Shown in pieces: positions 13,280-27,200 of a stretch of DNA of 64,000 nt. Source of the DNA: Calliopsis andreniformis (lineage: Eukaryota; Arthropoda; Insecta; Hymenoptera; Andrenidae); the NCBI RefSeq assembly GCF_051401765.1, contig NW_027480438.1:7378001-7442000 (forward strand), given 5' to 3'. Below the pieces are notes generated by a model. That model made no database searches. It saw nothing but the letters and a program-made list of their open reading frames with translations, and had not been told where the DNA came from. The stretch's first letter is position 1; each line of letters begins with the position of its first letter. A program made the position numbers and the translations under genes.

Positions 13280-15880
13280 TATTTAATCCTCAATACTCAA
13301 TCTTCAATCCTCAATCCTCAATCTTCAATCCTCAATCCTCAATCCTCAATTTTCAATCCCCAATCCTCAACCCTCAGTCCTCATCCTCAATTCTCAACTC
13401 TCAATCCTCAATCGTCAATCCCCAATCCTCAGTCCTCAATCCTCAATCCCCAATCCCCAAACCTCAATCCCCTAACGTCAGTCCTCGTCCTCAATCCTCA
13501 ACACTCAATCCTCAATCCTCAATCCTCAATCTTCAATCATCAATACTCAATCTTCAATCCTCAATCCTCAATCTTTAATCCTCAATCCTTAATCCTCAAC
13601 CCTCAATCCTCAATCCTCAATCTTCAATCCTCAATCCTCAATCCTCAATCCTCAATCCTCAATCCTCAATCTTCAATCCTCAATACTCAATCTTCAATCT
13701 TCAATCCTCAATTCTCAATCCTCAATCCTCAATCCGCAATCCTCAATCTTCAATCCTCAATACTCAATCTTCAATTCTGAATCCTCAATCCTGAAATCCT
13801 CAACCCTCAATATTCAACTAACAACCCTCAACCTTCAATCCTCAATTCTCAAGACTCAATAGAATATCCTGAATTCTTTGTTTTCAATACTCAATACTCA
13901 ATCTTCAATCTTCAAGTCTCCAACCACAAACATCAATTCTGATCACTCAACCCTCAACACTCAGTCCTCAATCTTCAACCCTCAGTCCTCAATACTCAAT
14001 CCTCAGTCCTCAGTACTCAATCTTCAATACTCAATCCTCAATCCTAAAATCCTCAATCCTCAATATTCAACACACAACCCTCAAACATCAATCCTCAATA
14101 CTCAACCATCAATTCTCAATTCTCAATACTCAATAGAATATTCTGAATTCTCGGTTTTCAATACTCAATCCTCAATCTTCAATCTTCAAGTCTCCATCCA
14201 CAAACATCTATTCTCATCACTCAGCCCTCAACAATCAGTCCTCAATCTTCAATCCTCAATCCTCAATCCTCAATCTTCTATCTTCAATCCCCAATCCTCT
14301 ATCATCAATCCTCAATTCTCAATCCTCAATCCTGAAACCTCAATCGTCAATGCTCAATCCTCAATCCTCAATCTTCAATCCTCAATACTCAGTCTTCAAT
14401 ACTCAATCCTCAATCCTCAATCCTCAATCCTCAGTACTCAATCGTCAGTCTTCAATCCTCAACACTCAATCTTCAATTCTCAATCCCCAATCCTCAATCC
14501 TCAATCCTCATTCTTCAATCCTCAATACCCAATCCTCAATCTTCAATCCTCAATCCTCAATCCTCAATTCTCAGTCCTCAATCCTCAGTCCTCAGTCCTC
14601 AAACATCAATCCTCAACCCTCAGCCCTCATCCTCAATCCTCAATCCTCAATCCTCAATCCTCAATCCTCAATCCTCAATCTTCAATCCTCAATCCTCAAT
14701 CCTCAATCCTCAATCCTCAATATTTAATCCTCAATACTCAATCTTCAATCCTCAATCCTCAATCCTCAATCCTCAATCCTCAATCCTCAATCCTCAATCC
14801 TCAATCCTCAATCCTCAATCTTCAATCCTCAATACTCAATCTGCAATCCTCAATCCTCAATCCTCAACCCTCAAACCACATTCTTCAACCTTCAATACCC
14901 AATCCTCAATCTTCAATCCTCAATACTCAATCCTCAATCCTCAATCCTCAATCCTCAGACCTCAAACATCAATATTCATCCCTCAGTCCTCGTCCTCAAT
15001 CCACAACACTCAATCCTCAATCCTCGATCTTCAATCATCAATTTTCAATCTTCAATCCTCAATCCTCAATCCTCAATCCTCAATCCTCAATCCTCAATCT
15101 TCAATCCTCAACACTCAATCTTCAGTCCTCAATCCTCAATACCCAACCATCAATCCTCAATTCTCAATACTCAATAGAATATCCTGAATTCACAGGATTC
15201 AAAACTCAAAAGTCAATCCTCAGCCATCAGCCCTCATTCTGAATCCTCAATCCTCAATCCTCTATCCTCAATCCTCAATCCTCAATCCTCAATATTTAAT
15301 CCTCAATACTCAATCTTCAATCCTCAATCCTCAATCATCAATCCTCAATCCTCAATCCTCAATTTTCAATCCCCAATCCTCAACCCTCAGTCCTCATCCT
15401 CAATTCTCAACTCTCAATCCTCAATCGTCAATCCCCAATCCTCAGTCCTCAATCCTCAATCCCCAATCCCCAAACCTCAATCCCCAACCGTCAGTCCTCG
15501 TCCTCAATCCTCAACACTCAATCCTCAATCCTCAATCCTCAATCTTCAATCATCAATACTCAATCTTCAATCCTCAATCCTCAATCTTTAATCCTCAATC
15601 CTCAATCCTCAACCCTCAATCCTCAATCCTCAATCTTCAATCCTCAATCCTCAATCCTCAATCCTCAATCCTCAATCCTCAATCTTCAATCCTCAATACT
15701 CAATCTTCAATCTTCAATCCTCAATTCTCAATCCTCAATCCTCAATCCGCAATCCTCAACCTTCAATCCTCAATACTCAATCTTCAATTCTAAATCCTCA
15801 ATCCTGAAATCCTCAACCCTCAATATTCAACACACAACCCTCAACCTTCAATCCTCAATTCTCAATACTCAATAGAATAT
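13280..15880 (+). repeat. Paired segments at a shift of about 2013 bp
   Basis: A segment of about 0.55 kb beginning near 13,280 recurs near 15,293. The anchor CTCAACTC lies at 13393 and 15406. Both copies start with AATATTT, TAATCCTC and only two pure units, and both contain a CCCCAAACCTC stretch. One unit differs visibly: CCCCTAACGTC in the first copy against CCCCAACCGTC in the second. The A2-type block lies between them. Confidence 0.65.
13597..14637 (+). repeat. Block A2, second copy
   Basis: This is the copy of 6705-7745. Small differences include a CCTCAATCGTC unit near 14,343 where the first copy has CCTCAATCCTC near 7451. It is followed by a pure run and then the same CCACATTCTTC and CCTCGTCCTC markers that follow in block A1, so A1- and A2-type material has been joined here. 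Confidence 0.72.
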
Positions 15881-18800
15881 TCTCAATTCTCGGTTTTCAA
15901 TACTCAATCCTCAATCTTCAATCTTCAAGTCTCCATCCACAAACATCTATTCTCATCACTCAGCCCTCAACAATCAGTCCTCAATCTTCAATCCTCAATC
16001 CTCAATCCTCAATCTTCTACCTTCAATCCCCAATCCTCTATCATCAATCCTCAATTCTCAATCCTCAATCCTGAAACCTCAATCCTCAATGCTCAATCCT
16101 CAATCCTCAATCTTCAATCCTCAATACTCAGTCTTCAATACTCAATCCTCAATCCTCAATCCTCAATCCTCAGTACTCAATCGTCAGTCTTCAATCCTCA
16201 ACACTCAATCTTCAATTCTCAATCCCCAATCCTCAATCCTCAATCCTCATTCTTCAATCCTCAATACCCAATCCTCAATCTTCAATCCTCAATCCTCAAT
16301 CCTCAATTCTCAGTCCTCAATCCTCAGTCCTCAGTCCTCAAACATCAATCCTCAACCCTCAGCCCTCATCCTCAATCCTCAATCCTCAATCTTCAATCCT
16401 CAATCCTCAATCCTCAATCCTCAATCCTCATTCTTCAATCCTCAATACTCAATCTTCAATCCTCAATCCTCAATCCTCAATCCTCAATCCTCAATCCTCA
16501 ATCCTCAATCCTCAATTCTCAATCTTCAATCCTCAATCCTCAATCTTCAGCCCTCAGTCCTCAACCATCAGTTGTCAATCCTCAATCCTCAATAGAATAT
16601 CATCAATTCACAGTTTTCAATACTCAATACTCAATCTGCAATCTTCATATCTCTATCCACAAACATCAATTCTCATCACTCTACCCTCAACACTCAGTCC
16701 TCAATCTTCGATCCTCAATCCTCAATCCTCTATCGTCAATCCTCAATCCCCAATCCTCTATCATCAATCCCCAATCCTCAATCCTCAATCCTCAATACTC
16801 AATCCTCAACCTTCAATCCTCAAAACTCAATCTTCAATCTTCAATACTCAATCCTCAATCCTCAATCCTCAATCCGCAATCCTCAATCTTCAATCCTCAA
16901 TACTCAATCTTCAATCCTCAATCCTCAATCCTGAATTCCTCAATCCTCAATATTCAACACACAACCCTCAAAGTTCAATCCTCAATACACAACCATCAAT
17001 CCTCAATTCTCAATACTCAGTCGGCAGCGTTCAGTCCTCAACACTCAATCATCAATCCTAAATCCTCAATCTTCAATTCTCAATCTTCGATCCTCAATAC
17101 TGAATCTTCAATCCTCTATCCTCAATCCTCAATCCTCAATACTCAACCATCAATACTCAATTCTCAATACTCAATAGATTATCCTGAATTCTCAGGATTC
17201 AATACTCAAAAATCAATCCCCAACCCTCAGCCCTCATTCTGAATCCTCAATCCTCAATCCTCAATCCTCAACTCCCAATCCTCAATCCTCAACCCTCAGT
17301 CCTCATCCTCAATTCTCAATTCTCAATCCTAAATCCTCAATCCTCAATCTTCAATCCTCAATAATCAATCTCCAATCCTAGATCCCCAATCCCCAATCCT
17401 CAATCCTTAATCCGCAATCCTCAATCATCAATACTCAATCCTCAATCTTCAATCCTCAATACTCAATCATCAATCTTCAATCCTCAATCCTCAATCCTCA
17501 ATCCTCTATCTGCAATCCTCAATCTTCAATCCTCAATACCCAATCTTCAATCCTCAGTCCTCAACACTCAATCCTCAATCCTCAACCTTCAATCATCATT
17601 ACTCAATCTTCAATCCTCAATCCTCATCCTTCAATCCTCAATCCTCAATACTCAATCCTCAATACTCAGTCCTCAATCGTCAATCCTCAATCTGAAATCC
17701 TCAATCTTCAATCCTCAATCCTCAATCCTCAATCCTCAATCCTCAATATTTAATCCTCAATACTCAATCTTCAATCCTCAATCCTCAATCCTCAATCCGC
17801 AATCCTCAATCCTCAATCCTCAATCCTCAATCCTCAATCCTCAATCTTCAATCCTCAATACTCAATCTGCAATCCTCAATCCTCAATCCTCAATCCTCAA
17901 ACCACATTCTTCAACCTTCAATACCCAATCCTCAATCTTCAATCCTCAATACTCAATCCTCAATCCTCAATCCTCAATCCTCAGACCTCAAACATCAATA
18001 TTCATCCCTCAGTCCTCGTCCTCAATCCACAACACTCAATCCTCAATCCTCGATCTTCAATCATCAATTTTCAATCTTCAATCCTCAATCCTCAATCCTC
18101 AATCCTCAATCCTCAATCCTCAATCTTCAATCCTCAACACTCTATCTTCAGTCCTCAATCCTCAATACTCAACCATCAATCCTCAATTCTCAATACTCAA
18201 TAGAATATCCTGAATTCACAGGATTCAAAACTCAAAAGTCAATCCTCAGCCCTCAGCCCTCATTCTGAATCCTCAATCCTCAATCCTCAATCCTCAATTA
18301 TCAATCCTCAATCCTCAACCCTCAGTCCTCATCCTCAATTCTCAATTCTCAATCCTCAATCCTCAATCCTCAATCTTCAATCCTCAATAATCTATCTCCA
18401 ATCCTAGATCCCCAATCCCCAATCCTCAATCCTTAATCATCAATCTTCAATCCTCAATCCCCAGTCATCAATCTTAAATCCTCAATCCTCAACACTCAAT
18501 CCTCAATCCTCAATCTTCAATCATCAATACTCAATCTTCAATCCCCAATCCTCAACCTTCAATCCTCAATCCTCAATTATCAATCCTCAATACTCAGTCC
18601 TCAATCGTCAATCCTCAATCCCCAATCCTCAATCTTCAATCCTCAATCCTCAATCCTCAGTCCTCAATCCTCAATCTTCAATCCTCAATACTCAATCTTC
18701 GATCCTCAATCCTCAATCCTCAATCCTCAATCCTCAATCCTCAATCCTCAATCCTCAATCTTCAATCCTCAATGCTCAATCTGCAATCCTCAATCCTCAA

Positions 18801-19294
18801 TCCTCAATCCTCAACCCTCATTCTTCAATCTTCAATACCCAATCCTCAATCTTCAATTCTCAATACTCAATCCTTAATCCTCAATCCTCAATCCTCAATC
18901 CTCAGACCTCAAACATCAATATTCAACCCTCAGTCCTCGTCCTCAATCCACAACACTCAATCCTCAATCCTCGATCTTCAGTCATCAATATTCAATCTTC
19001 AATCCTCAATCCTCAATCCTCAATCCTCAATCCTCAATCCTCAATCCTCAATCTTCAATACTCAATCCTCAATCCTCAATCCTCAATCCTCAATCTTCAA
19101 TCCTCAACACTCAATCTTCAATCCTCAATGCTCAATCTTCAATCCTCAATACTCAATCTTCAATCCTCAATCCTTAATACTCAACCCTCAATCCTCATTC
19201 TTCAATCCTCAATACCCAATCCTCAATCTTCAATCCTCAATCCTCATCCTCAATTCTCAGTCCTCAAACCACAATTCTGAATCCTCAATCCTGA
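14817..19294 (+). repeat. Array segment, right part of domain A
   Basis: No gene is seen here. The segment combines pieces found elsewhere in domain A: an A2-like piece at about 15,861-16,510, the TATCATC core at 16598, and a 10-unit run at 17,773-17,842 in which the fourth unit is AATCCGC. Degenerate cores around CCTGAATTC lie near 17,190 and 18,210. From about 18,600 the material resembles segments of domain B such as 24,380-25,300. Confidence 0.6.
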
Positions 19295-21520
19295 ATCCTC
19301 AATCCTCAATCCTCAATCCTCAATCCCCAATCTTCTATCTTCAATCCTCAATACTCAATCTTCAATCCTCAATCCTCAGTCCTCAAACCTCAATTCTGAA
19401 TCCTCAATCCTGAATCCTCAACCTTTAATCCTCAGACCTCAACCATCAATGCTCAATTCTCAATACTCAACAGAACATCCTGAATTCTCAGTTTTCAATG
19501 CTCAATCCCCTATCTTCAATTTTAAAATCTCAAACCACAAACATCAAATCTCATCACTCAACCCTCAACACACAGTCCTCAATCTTCAATCCTCAATCCT
19601 CAATCCTCAATCGTCAATCCTCAATCCTCAATCCTCAACCCTCGATCCTCAGTCCTCAAACCTCAATCCTCAATCCTCAATCTTCAATCTTCAATCCTCA
19701 ATACTCAATCTTCAATCTTCAATCTTCAATCCTCAGTCCTCAATCCTCAATCCTCAATCCGCAATCCTCAATCTTCAATCCTCATTACTCAATCTTCAAT
19801 CCTCAATCCTCAATCCCGAAACCCTCAACCCTCAATACTCAACACACAACCCTCAACCTTCAATCCTCAATACTCAACCGTCAATCCTCATTTCTCAATA
19901 CTTAATAGAATATCCTGAATTCTCAGTTTTCAACACTCAATCCTCAAACTTCAATCTTCAAGTCTCCATCCACAAACATGAATTCTCATCACTCAACCCT
20001 GAACACTCAGCCCACAATCTTCAATCCTCAATCCTCAATACTCAATCCTCAGTCCTCAGTCCTTAATCTTCAATAATCAATCCTCAATCCTAAAATCCTC
20101 AACCCTCAATGTTCAACACACAATCCTCAACCATCAATCCTCAATACTCAACCATCAATGCTCAATTCTCAATACTCAATAGAATATGCTGAATTCTCAG
20201 TTTTCAATACTCATTCCTCAATCTTCAATCTTCAAGCCTCCATCCACAAACATGTATTCTCATCACTCAACCCTCAACCCTCAGTCCTCATCCTCCATCC
20301 TCAATCCTCAATCCTCAATCCTCAATCTTCAATCCTCAATCCTCGACCCTCAATCCTCTGCCTTCAAACCTCAATTCCGAATCCTCAATCCTGAATTCTC
20401 AATCTCCATCCCTCAGTCCGCAACAATCTATTGTCAATCCTCAATCCTCAACAGAATATCCTCAATTCACAGCTTTCAACACTCAATCCCCAATCTTCAA
20501 TTTTCAAATCTCAATCCACAAACATCAATGCTCATCACACAACCCTCAACACTCAGTCCTCAATCTTCAATCCTCAATACTCAATCTTCAGTCCTCAATC
20601 CTCAATCCTCAATCGTCAATATTCAATCCTCAATACTCAATCTTCAATCCTCAGTCCTTAATACTCAATCCTCAATCCTCATTCTTCAATCCTCAATACC
20701 CAATCCTAAATATTCAATCCTCAATCCTCAATTCGCAATCCTCATTCCTTAATCCTCAGACCTCAAGCATCAATACTCAACCCTCAGTCCTCGTCCTCAA
20801 TCCACAACCCTCAATCCTCAATCCTCGATTTTCATTCATCAATATTCAACATTCAATCCCCAATCCTCAATACTCAATACACAATCCTCAATCCTCAACG
20901 TTCAATCCTCAATACCCAATCCTCAATCTCCAATCCTCAATCCTCAGTCCTCAATCCTCAATGCTCAGTCCTCAATCCTCTGTCCTCAAACCTCAATCCT
21001 GAATTCTCAATCCTGAATCCTCAATCTTCAGCCCTCAGTCCTCAACAATCAGTTGTCAATCCTCAATCCTCAATAGAATATCATCAATTCACAGTTTTCA
21101 ATACTCAATCTACAATCTTCAAATCTCTATCCACAAACATCAATTCTTATCACTCAACCCTCTACACTCAGTCCTCAATCCTCAATTCTCAACCTTCAAT
21201 CCTCAATAATCAATCTCCAACCCTAGATACTCATTCCCCAATCCTCAGTCCTTAATCCTTAATCTTCAATCCTCAATCCCCAGTCCACAATCCTCAATCC
21301 TCAATCCTCAATCCTCAATCCTCAATCCTCAATATTCAACACACAACCCTCAACCATCAATTCTCAATACTCAACCATCAATCCTCAATTCTCAATACTC
21401 AATAGAATATCCTGAATCCTCATGGTTCAATACTCAATCCACAATATTCAATAATCAAATCTCAATCCTCAAATATCAATTCTCAACACTCAATCCTCAG
21501 CACTCAGTCCTCTCTCATCA
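19295..21520 (+). repeat. Tandem block B1, copy 1 (2226-bp unit)
   Basis: This is the first unit of a direct tandem duplication. The CAGAACATCC core at 19471 recurs at 21697, and the ACATGTATTC core at 20250 recurs at 22476, both at exactly 2226 bp. The junction near 21,520 joins the unit's end, with CTCTCTCATCAATCCTC, to its beginning, with CCCCAATCTTCTATC. Part of the unit (about 19,295-21,180) occurs again at 25,318-27,200 at a shift of 6023 bp. Confidence 0.85.
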
Positions 21521-23485
21521 ATCCTCAATCCTCAATCCTCAATCCTCAATCCCCAATCTTCTATCTTCAATCCTCAATACTCAATCTTCAATCCTCAATC
21601 CTCAGTCCTCAAACCTCAATTCTGAATCCTCAATCCTGAATCCTCAACCTTTAATCCTCAGACCTCAACCATCAATGCTCAATTCTCAATACTCAACAGA
21701 ACATCCTGAATTCTCAGTTTTCAATGCTCAATCCCCTATCTTCAATTTTAAAATCTCAAACCACAAACATCAAATCTCATCACTCAACCCTCAACACACA
21801 GTCCTCAATCTTCAATCCTCAATCCTCAATCCTCAATCGTCAATCCTCAATCCTCAATCCTCAACCCTCGATCCTCAGTCCTCAAACCTCAATCCTCAAT
21901 CCTCAATCTTCAATCTTCAATCCTCAATACTCAATCTTCAATCTTCAATCTTCAATCCTCAGTCCTCAATCCTCAATCCTCAATCCGCAATCCTCAATCT
22001 TCAATCCTCATTACTCAATCTTCAATCCTCAATCCTCAATCCCGAAACCCTCAACCCTCAATACTCAACACACAACCCTCAACCTTCAATCCTCAATACT
22101 CAACCGTCAATCCTCATTTCTCAATACTTAATAGAATATCCTGAATTCTCAGTTTTCAACACTCAATCCTCAAACTTCAATCTTCAAGTCTCCATCCACA
22201 AACATGAATTCTCATCACTCAACCCTGAACACTCAGCCCACAATCTTCAATCCTCAATCCTCAATACTCAATCCTCAGTCCTCAGTCCTTAATCTTCAAT
22301 AATCAATCCTCAATCCTAAAATCCTCAACCCTCAATGTTCAACACACAATCCTCAACCATCAATCCTCAATACTCAACCATCAATGCTCAATTCTCAATA
22401 CTCAATAGAATATGCTGAATTCTCAGTTTTCAATACTCATTCCTCAATCTTCAATCTTCAAGCCTCCATCCACAAACATGTATTCTCATCACTCAACCCT
22501 CAACCCTCAGTCCTCATCCTCCATCCTCAATCCTCAATCCTCAATCCTCAATCTTCAATCCTCAATCCTCGACCCTCAATCCTCTGCCTTCAAACCTCAA
22601 TTCCGAATCCTCAATCCTGAATTCTCAATCTCCATCCCTCAGTCCGCAACAATCTATTGTCAATCCTCAATCCTCAACAGAATATCCTCAATTCACAGCT
22701 TTCAACACTCAATCCCCAATCTTCAATTTTCAAATCTCAATCCACAAACATCAATGCTCATCACACAACCCTCAACACTCAGTCCTCAATCTTCAATCCT
22801 CAATACTCAATCTTCAGTCCTCAATCCTCAATACTCAATACACAATCCTCAATCCTCAACGTTCAATCCTCAATACCCAATCCTCAATCTCCAATCCTCA
22901 ATCCTCAGTCCTCAATCCTCAATGCTCAGTCCTCAATCCTCTGTCCTCAAACCTCAATCCTGAATTCTCAATCCTGAATCCTCAATCTTCAGCCCTCAGT
23001 CCTCAACAATCAGTTGTCAATCCTCAATCCTCAATAGAATATCATCAATTCACAGTTTTCAATACTCAATCTACAATCTTCAAATCTCTATCCACAAACA
23101 TCAATTCTTATCACTCAACCCTCTACACTCAGTCCTCAATCCTCAATTCTCAACCTTCAATCCTCAATAATCAATCTCCAACCCTAGATACTCATTCCCC
23201 AATCCTCAGTCCTTAATCCTTAATCTTCAATCCTCAATCCCCAGTCCACAATCCTCAATCCTCAATCCTCAATCCTCAATCCTCAATCCTCAATATTCAA
23301 CACACAACCCTCAACCATCAATTCTCAATACTCAACCATCAATCCTCAATTCTCAATACTCAATAGAATATCCTGAATCCTCATGGTTCAATACTCAATC
23401 CACAATATTCAATAATCAAATCTCAATCCTCAAATATCAATTCTCAACACTCAATCCTCAGCACTCAGTCCTCTCTCATCAATCC
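21521..23485 (+). repeat. Tandem block B1, copy 2, with about 265 bp deleted inside
   Basis: The left part matches copy 1 at a shift of 2226 bp until about 22,832. After that the match resumes at 1961 bp (for example TATCATC at 21079 and 23040). About 265 bp corresponding to roughly 20,606-20,870 are therefore missing. The join falls between nearly identical heptamers, as expected for unequal exchange or slippage between repeats. Confidence 0.83.
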
Positions 23486-24811
23486 TCCATCCTCAATCCT
23501 CAATCCTCAAGAATCAACCCTCAATCCTCAATCCTCAATCCTCAAGAGTCAACCCTCAATCCTCAATCCTCAAACCTCAATTCTCAGTCCTCAAACCTCA
23601 ATCCCGAATCCTCAGCTCTGAATCCTCAATCTTCAGCCCTCAGTCCTCAACAATCAATTGTCAATCCTCAATCCTCAATAGAATATCCTCAATTCACAGT
23701 TTTCAATACTCAATCACCATTCTTCAATCTTCAAATCTCAATTCACAAACATCAATTCTCATCACTCAACCCTCAACACTCAGTCCTCAATACTCAATCC
23801 TCAATCGTCAATCCTCAATCCCCAATCCTGAATCTTCAATCCTCAATCCTCAATCCTTAATCCTCAATCCTCAATCTTCAATCCTCAATACTCAATCTTC
23901 AATCCTCAATCCTCAATCCTCAATACTCAACCCTCTATCCTCAATCCTCAATCCTCAATACTCAACCATCAATCCTCAATTCTCAATACTCAATAGAATA
24001 TCCTGTATTCTCAGAATTCAATACTCAAACGTCAATCCTCAACCCTCAGCCCTCATTCTGAATCCTCAATCCTCAATCCTTAATCCTCAATTTTCAATCC
24101 TCAATCCTCAACCCTCAGTCCTCATCCTCAATTCTCATTTCTCAATCCTCAATCCTCAATCCTTAATCCTCAATCTTCAATCCTCAGTCCTCAGTTCTCA
24201 ATCTTAAATCCTCAATCCTCAACACTCAATCCTCAATCCTCAATCTTCAATCATCATTACTCAATCTTCAATCCTCAATCCTCATCATTCAATCCTCAAT
24301 CCTCAATTCTCAATCCTCGATACTCAGTCCTCAATCGTCAATCCTCAATCCCCAATCCTCAATCCTCAATCCTCAATCTTCAATCCTCAATACTCAATCT
24401 GCAATCCTCAATCCTCAATCCTCAATCCTCAACCCTCATTCTTCAATCCTCAATACCCAATCCTCAATCTTCAATCCTCAATCCTCAATCCTCAACCCTC
24501 AGCCCTCATCCTCAATCCTCAATCCTCAATCCTCAATCCTCAATCCTCTATCCCCAATCTTCTATCTTCAATCCACAATACTCAATCTTCAATCCTCAAT
24601 CCTCAGTCCTCAAACCTCAATTCTGAATCCTCAATCCTGAATCATCAATCTTTAATCCTCAGACCTCAACCATCAATGCTCAATTCTCAATACTCAACAG
24701 AACATCCTGAATTCTCAGTTTTCAATGCTCAATCCCCTATCTTCAATTTTAAAATCTCAGTCCACAAACATCAATTCTCATCACTCAACCCTCAACCCAC
24801 AGTCCTCAATC
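23146..24811 (+). repeat. Block B2, first copy (homologous to 27,368-29,033)
   Basis: This block matches 27,368-29,033 at a constant shift of 4222 bp. Checked anchors are AATAATCAAA at 23411 and 27633, ATTCACAAAC at 23741 and 27963, and CAGAACATCC at 24698 and 28920. The copies diverge at about 24,812, where this copy reads CTGCAATCC and the other CTTCAATCC. Confidence 0.85.
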
Positions 24812-25317
24812 TGCAATCCTCAATCCTCAATCCTCAATCCTCAACCCTCATTCTTCAATCTTCAATACCCAATCCTCAATCTTCAATTCTCAATACTCAA
24901 TCCTTAATCCTCAATCCTCAATCCTCAATCCTCAGACCTCAAACATCAATATTCAACCCTCAGTCCTCGTCCTCAATCCACAACACTCAATCCTCAATCC
25001 TCGATCTTCAGTCATCAATATTCAATCTTCAATCCTCAATCCTCAATCCTCAATCCTCAATCCTCAATCCTCAATCTTCAATACTCAATCCTCAATCCTC
25101 AATCCTCAATCCTCAATCTTCAATCCTCAACACTCAATCTTCAATCCTCAATGCTCAATCTTCAATCCTCAATACTCAATCTTCAATCCTCAATCCTTAA
25201 TACTCAACCCTCAATCCTCATTCTTCAATCCTCAATACCCAATCCTCAATCTTCAATCCTCAATCCTCATCCTCAATTCTCAGTCCTCAAACCACAATTC
25301 TGAATCCTCAATCCTGA

Positions 25318-27200
25318 ATCCTCAATCCTCAATCCTCAATCCTCAATCCCCAATCTTCTATCTTCAATCCTCAATACTCAATCTTCAATCCTCAATCCTC
25401 AGTCCTCAAACCTCAATTCTGAATCCTCAATCCTGAATCCTCAATCTTTAATCCTCAGACCTCAACCATCAATGCTCAATTCTCAATACTCAACAGAACA
25501 TCCTGAATTCTCAGTTTTCAATGCTCAATCCCCTATCTTCAATTTTAAAATCTCAAACCACAAACATCAAATCTCATCACTCAACCCTCAACACACAGTC
25601 CTCAATCTTCAATCCTCAATCCTCAATACTCAATCGTCAATCCTCAATCCTCAATCCTCAACCCTCGATCCTCAGTCCTCAAACCTCAATCCTCAATCCT
25701 CAATCTTCAATCTTCAATCCTCAATACTCAATCTTCAATCTTCAATCTTCAATCCTCAGTCCTCAATCCTCAATCCTCAATCCGCAATCCTCAATCTTCA
25801 ATCCTCATTACTCAATCTTCAATCCTCAATCCTCAATCCCGAAACCCTCAACCCTCAATATTCAACACACAACCCTCAACCTTCAATCCTCAATACTCAA
25901 CCGTCAATCCTCAATTCTCAATACTTAATAGAATATCCTGAATTCTCAGTTTTCAACACTCAATCCTCAAACTTCAATCTTCAAGTCTCCATCCACAAAC
26001 ATGAATTCTCATCACTCAACCCTGAACACTCAGCCCACAATCTTCAATCCTCAATCCTCAATACTCAATCCTCAGTCCTCAGTCCTTAATCTTCAATACT
26101 CAATCCTCAATCCTAAAATCCTCAACCCTCAATGTTCAACACACAATCCTCAACCATCAATCCTCAATACTCAACCATCAATGCTCAATTCTCAATACTC
26201 AATAGAATATGCTGAATTCTCAGTTTTCAATACTCATTCCTCAATCTTCAATCTTCAAGCCTCCATCCACAAACATGTATTCTCATCACTCAACCCTCAA
26301 CCCTCAGTCCTCATCCTCCATCCTCAATCCTCAATCCTCAATCCTCAATCTTCAATCCTCAATCCTCGACCCTCAATCCTCTGCCTTCAAACCTCAATTC
26401 CGAATCCTCAATCCTGAATTCTCAATCTCCATCCCTCAGTCCGCAACAATCTATTGTCAATCCTCAATCCTCAACAGAATATCCTCAATTCACAGCTTTC
26501 AACACTCAATCCCCAATCTTCAATTTTCAAATCTCAATCCACAAACATCAATGCTCATCACACAACCCTCAACACTCAGTCCTCAATCTTCAATCCTCAA
26601 TACTCAATCTTCAATCCTCAATCCTCAATCCTCAATCGTCAATATTCAATCCTCAATACTCAATCTTCAATCCTCAGTCCTTAATACTCAATCCTCAATC
26701 CTCATTCTTCAATCCTCAATACCCAATCCTAAATATTCAATCCTCAATCCTCAATTCGCAATCCTCATTCCTTAATCCTCAGACCTCAAGCATCAATACT
26801 CAACCCTCAGTCCTCGTCCTCAATCCACAACCCTCAATCCTCAATCCTCGATTTTCATTCATCAATATTCAACATTCAATCCCCAATCCTCAATACTCAA
26901 TACACAATCCTCAATCCTCAACGTTCAATCCTCAATACCCAATCCTCAATCTCCAATCCTCAATCCTCAGTCCTCAATCCTCAATGCTCAGTCCTCAATC
27001 GTCTGTCCTCAAACCTCAATCCTGAATTCTCAATCCTGAATCCTCAATCTTCAGCCCTCAGTCCTCAACAATCAGTTGTCAATCCTCAATCCTCAATAGA
27101 ATATCATCAATTCACAGTTTTCAATACTCAATCTACAATCTTCAAATCTCTATCCACAAACATCAATTCTTATCACTCAACCCTCTACACTCAGTCCTCA
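25318..27200 (+). repeat. Block B1, third copy
   Basis: This block matches 19,295-21,177 at a shift of 6023 bp, including the internal piece lost from copy 2. Anchors are CAGAACATCC at 19471 and 25494, ACATGTATTC at 20250 and 26273, and TATCATC at 21079 and 27102. It carries a few substitutions, for example CAATATTC near 25,857 where copy 1 has CAATACTC. Confidence 0.83.

Larger units (their letters stand above)
1..19290 (+). repeat. Satellite domain A
   Basis: This domain has copies of the TATCATCAATTCACAG core at 381, 1978, 4242, 5524, 12068 and 16598. In all six the core continues with CTGCAATCTTCATATCTC. Three copies of another core, with GTCTCCAACCACAAACATC, lie near 1830, 7020 and 13910. 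The CAGAACATCC core typical of domain B was not seen here. Long pure runs of AATCCTC (10-11 units) are frequent. The right boundary is approximate. It is placed where the 2226-bp tandem block of domain B begins; the transition between about 18,600 and 19,300 already contains B-like segments. Confidence 0.7.
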
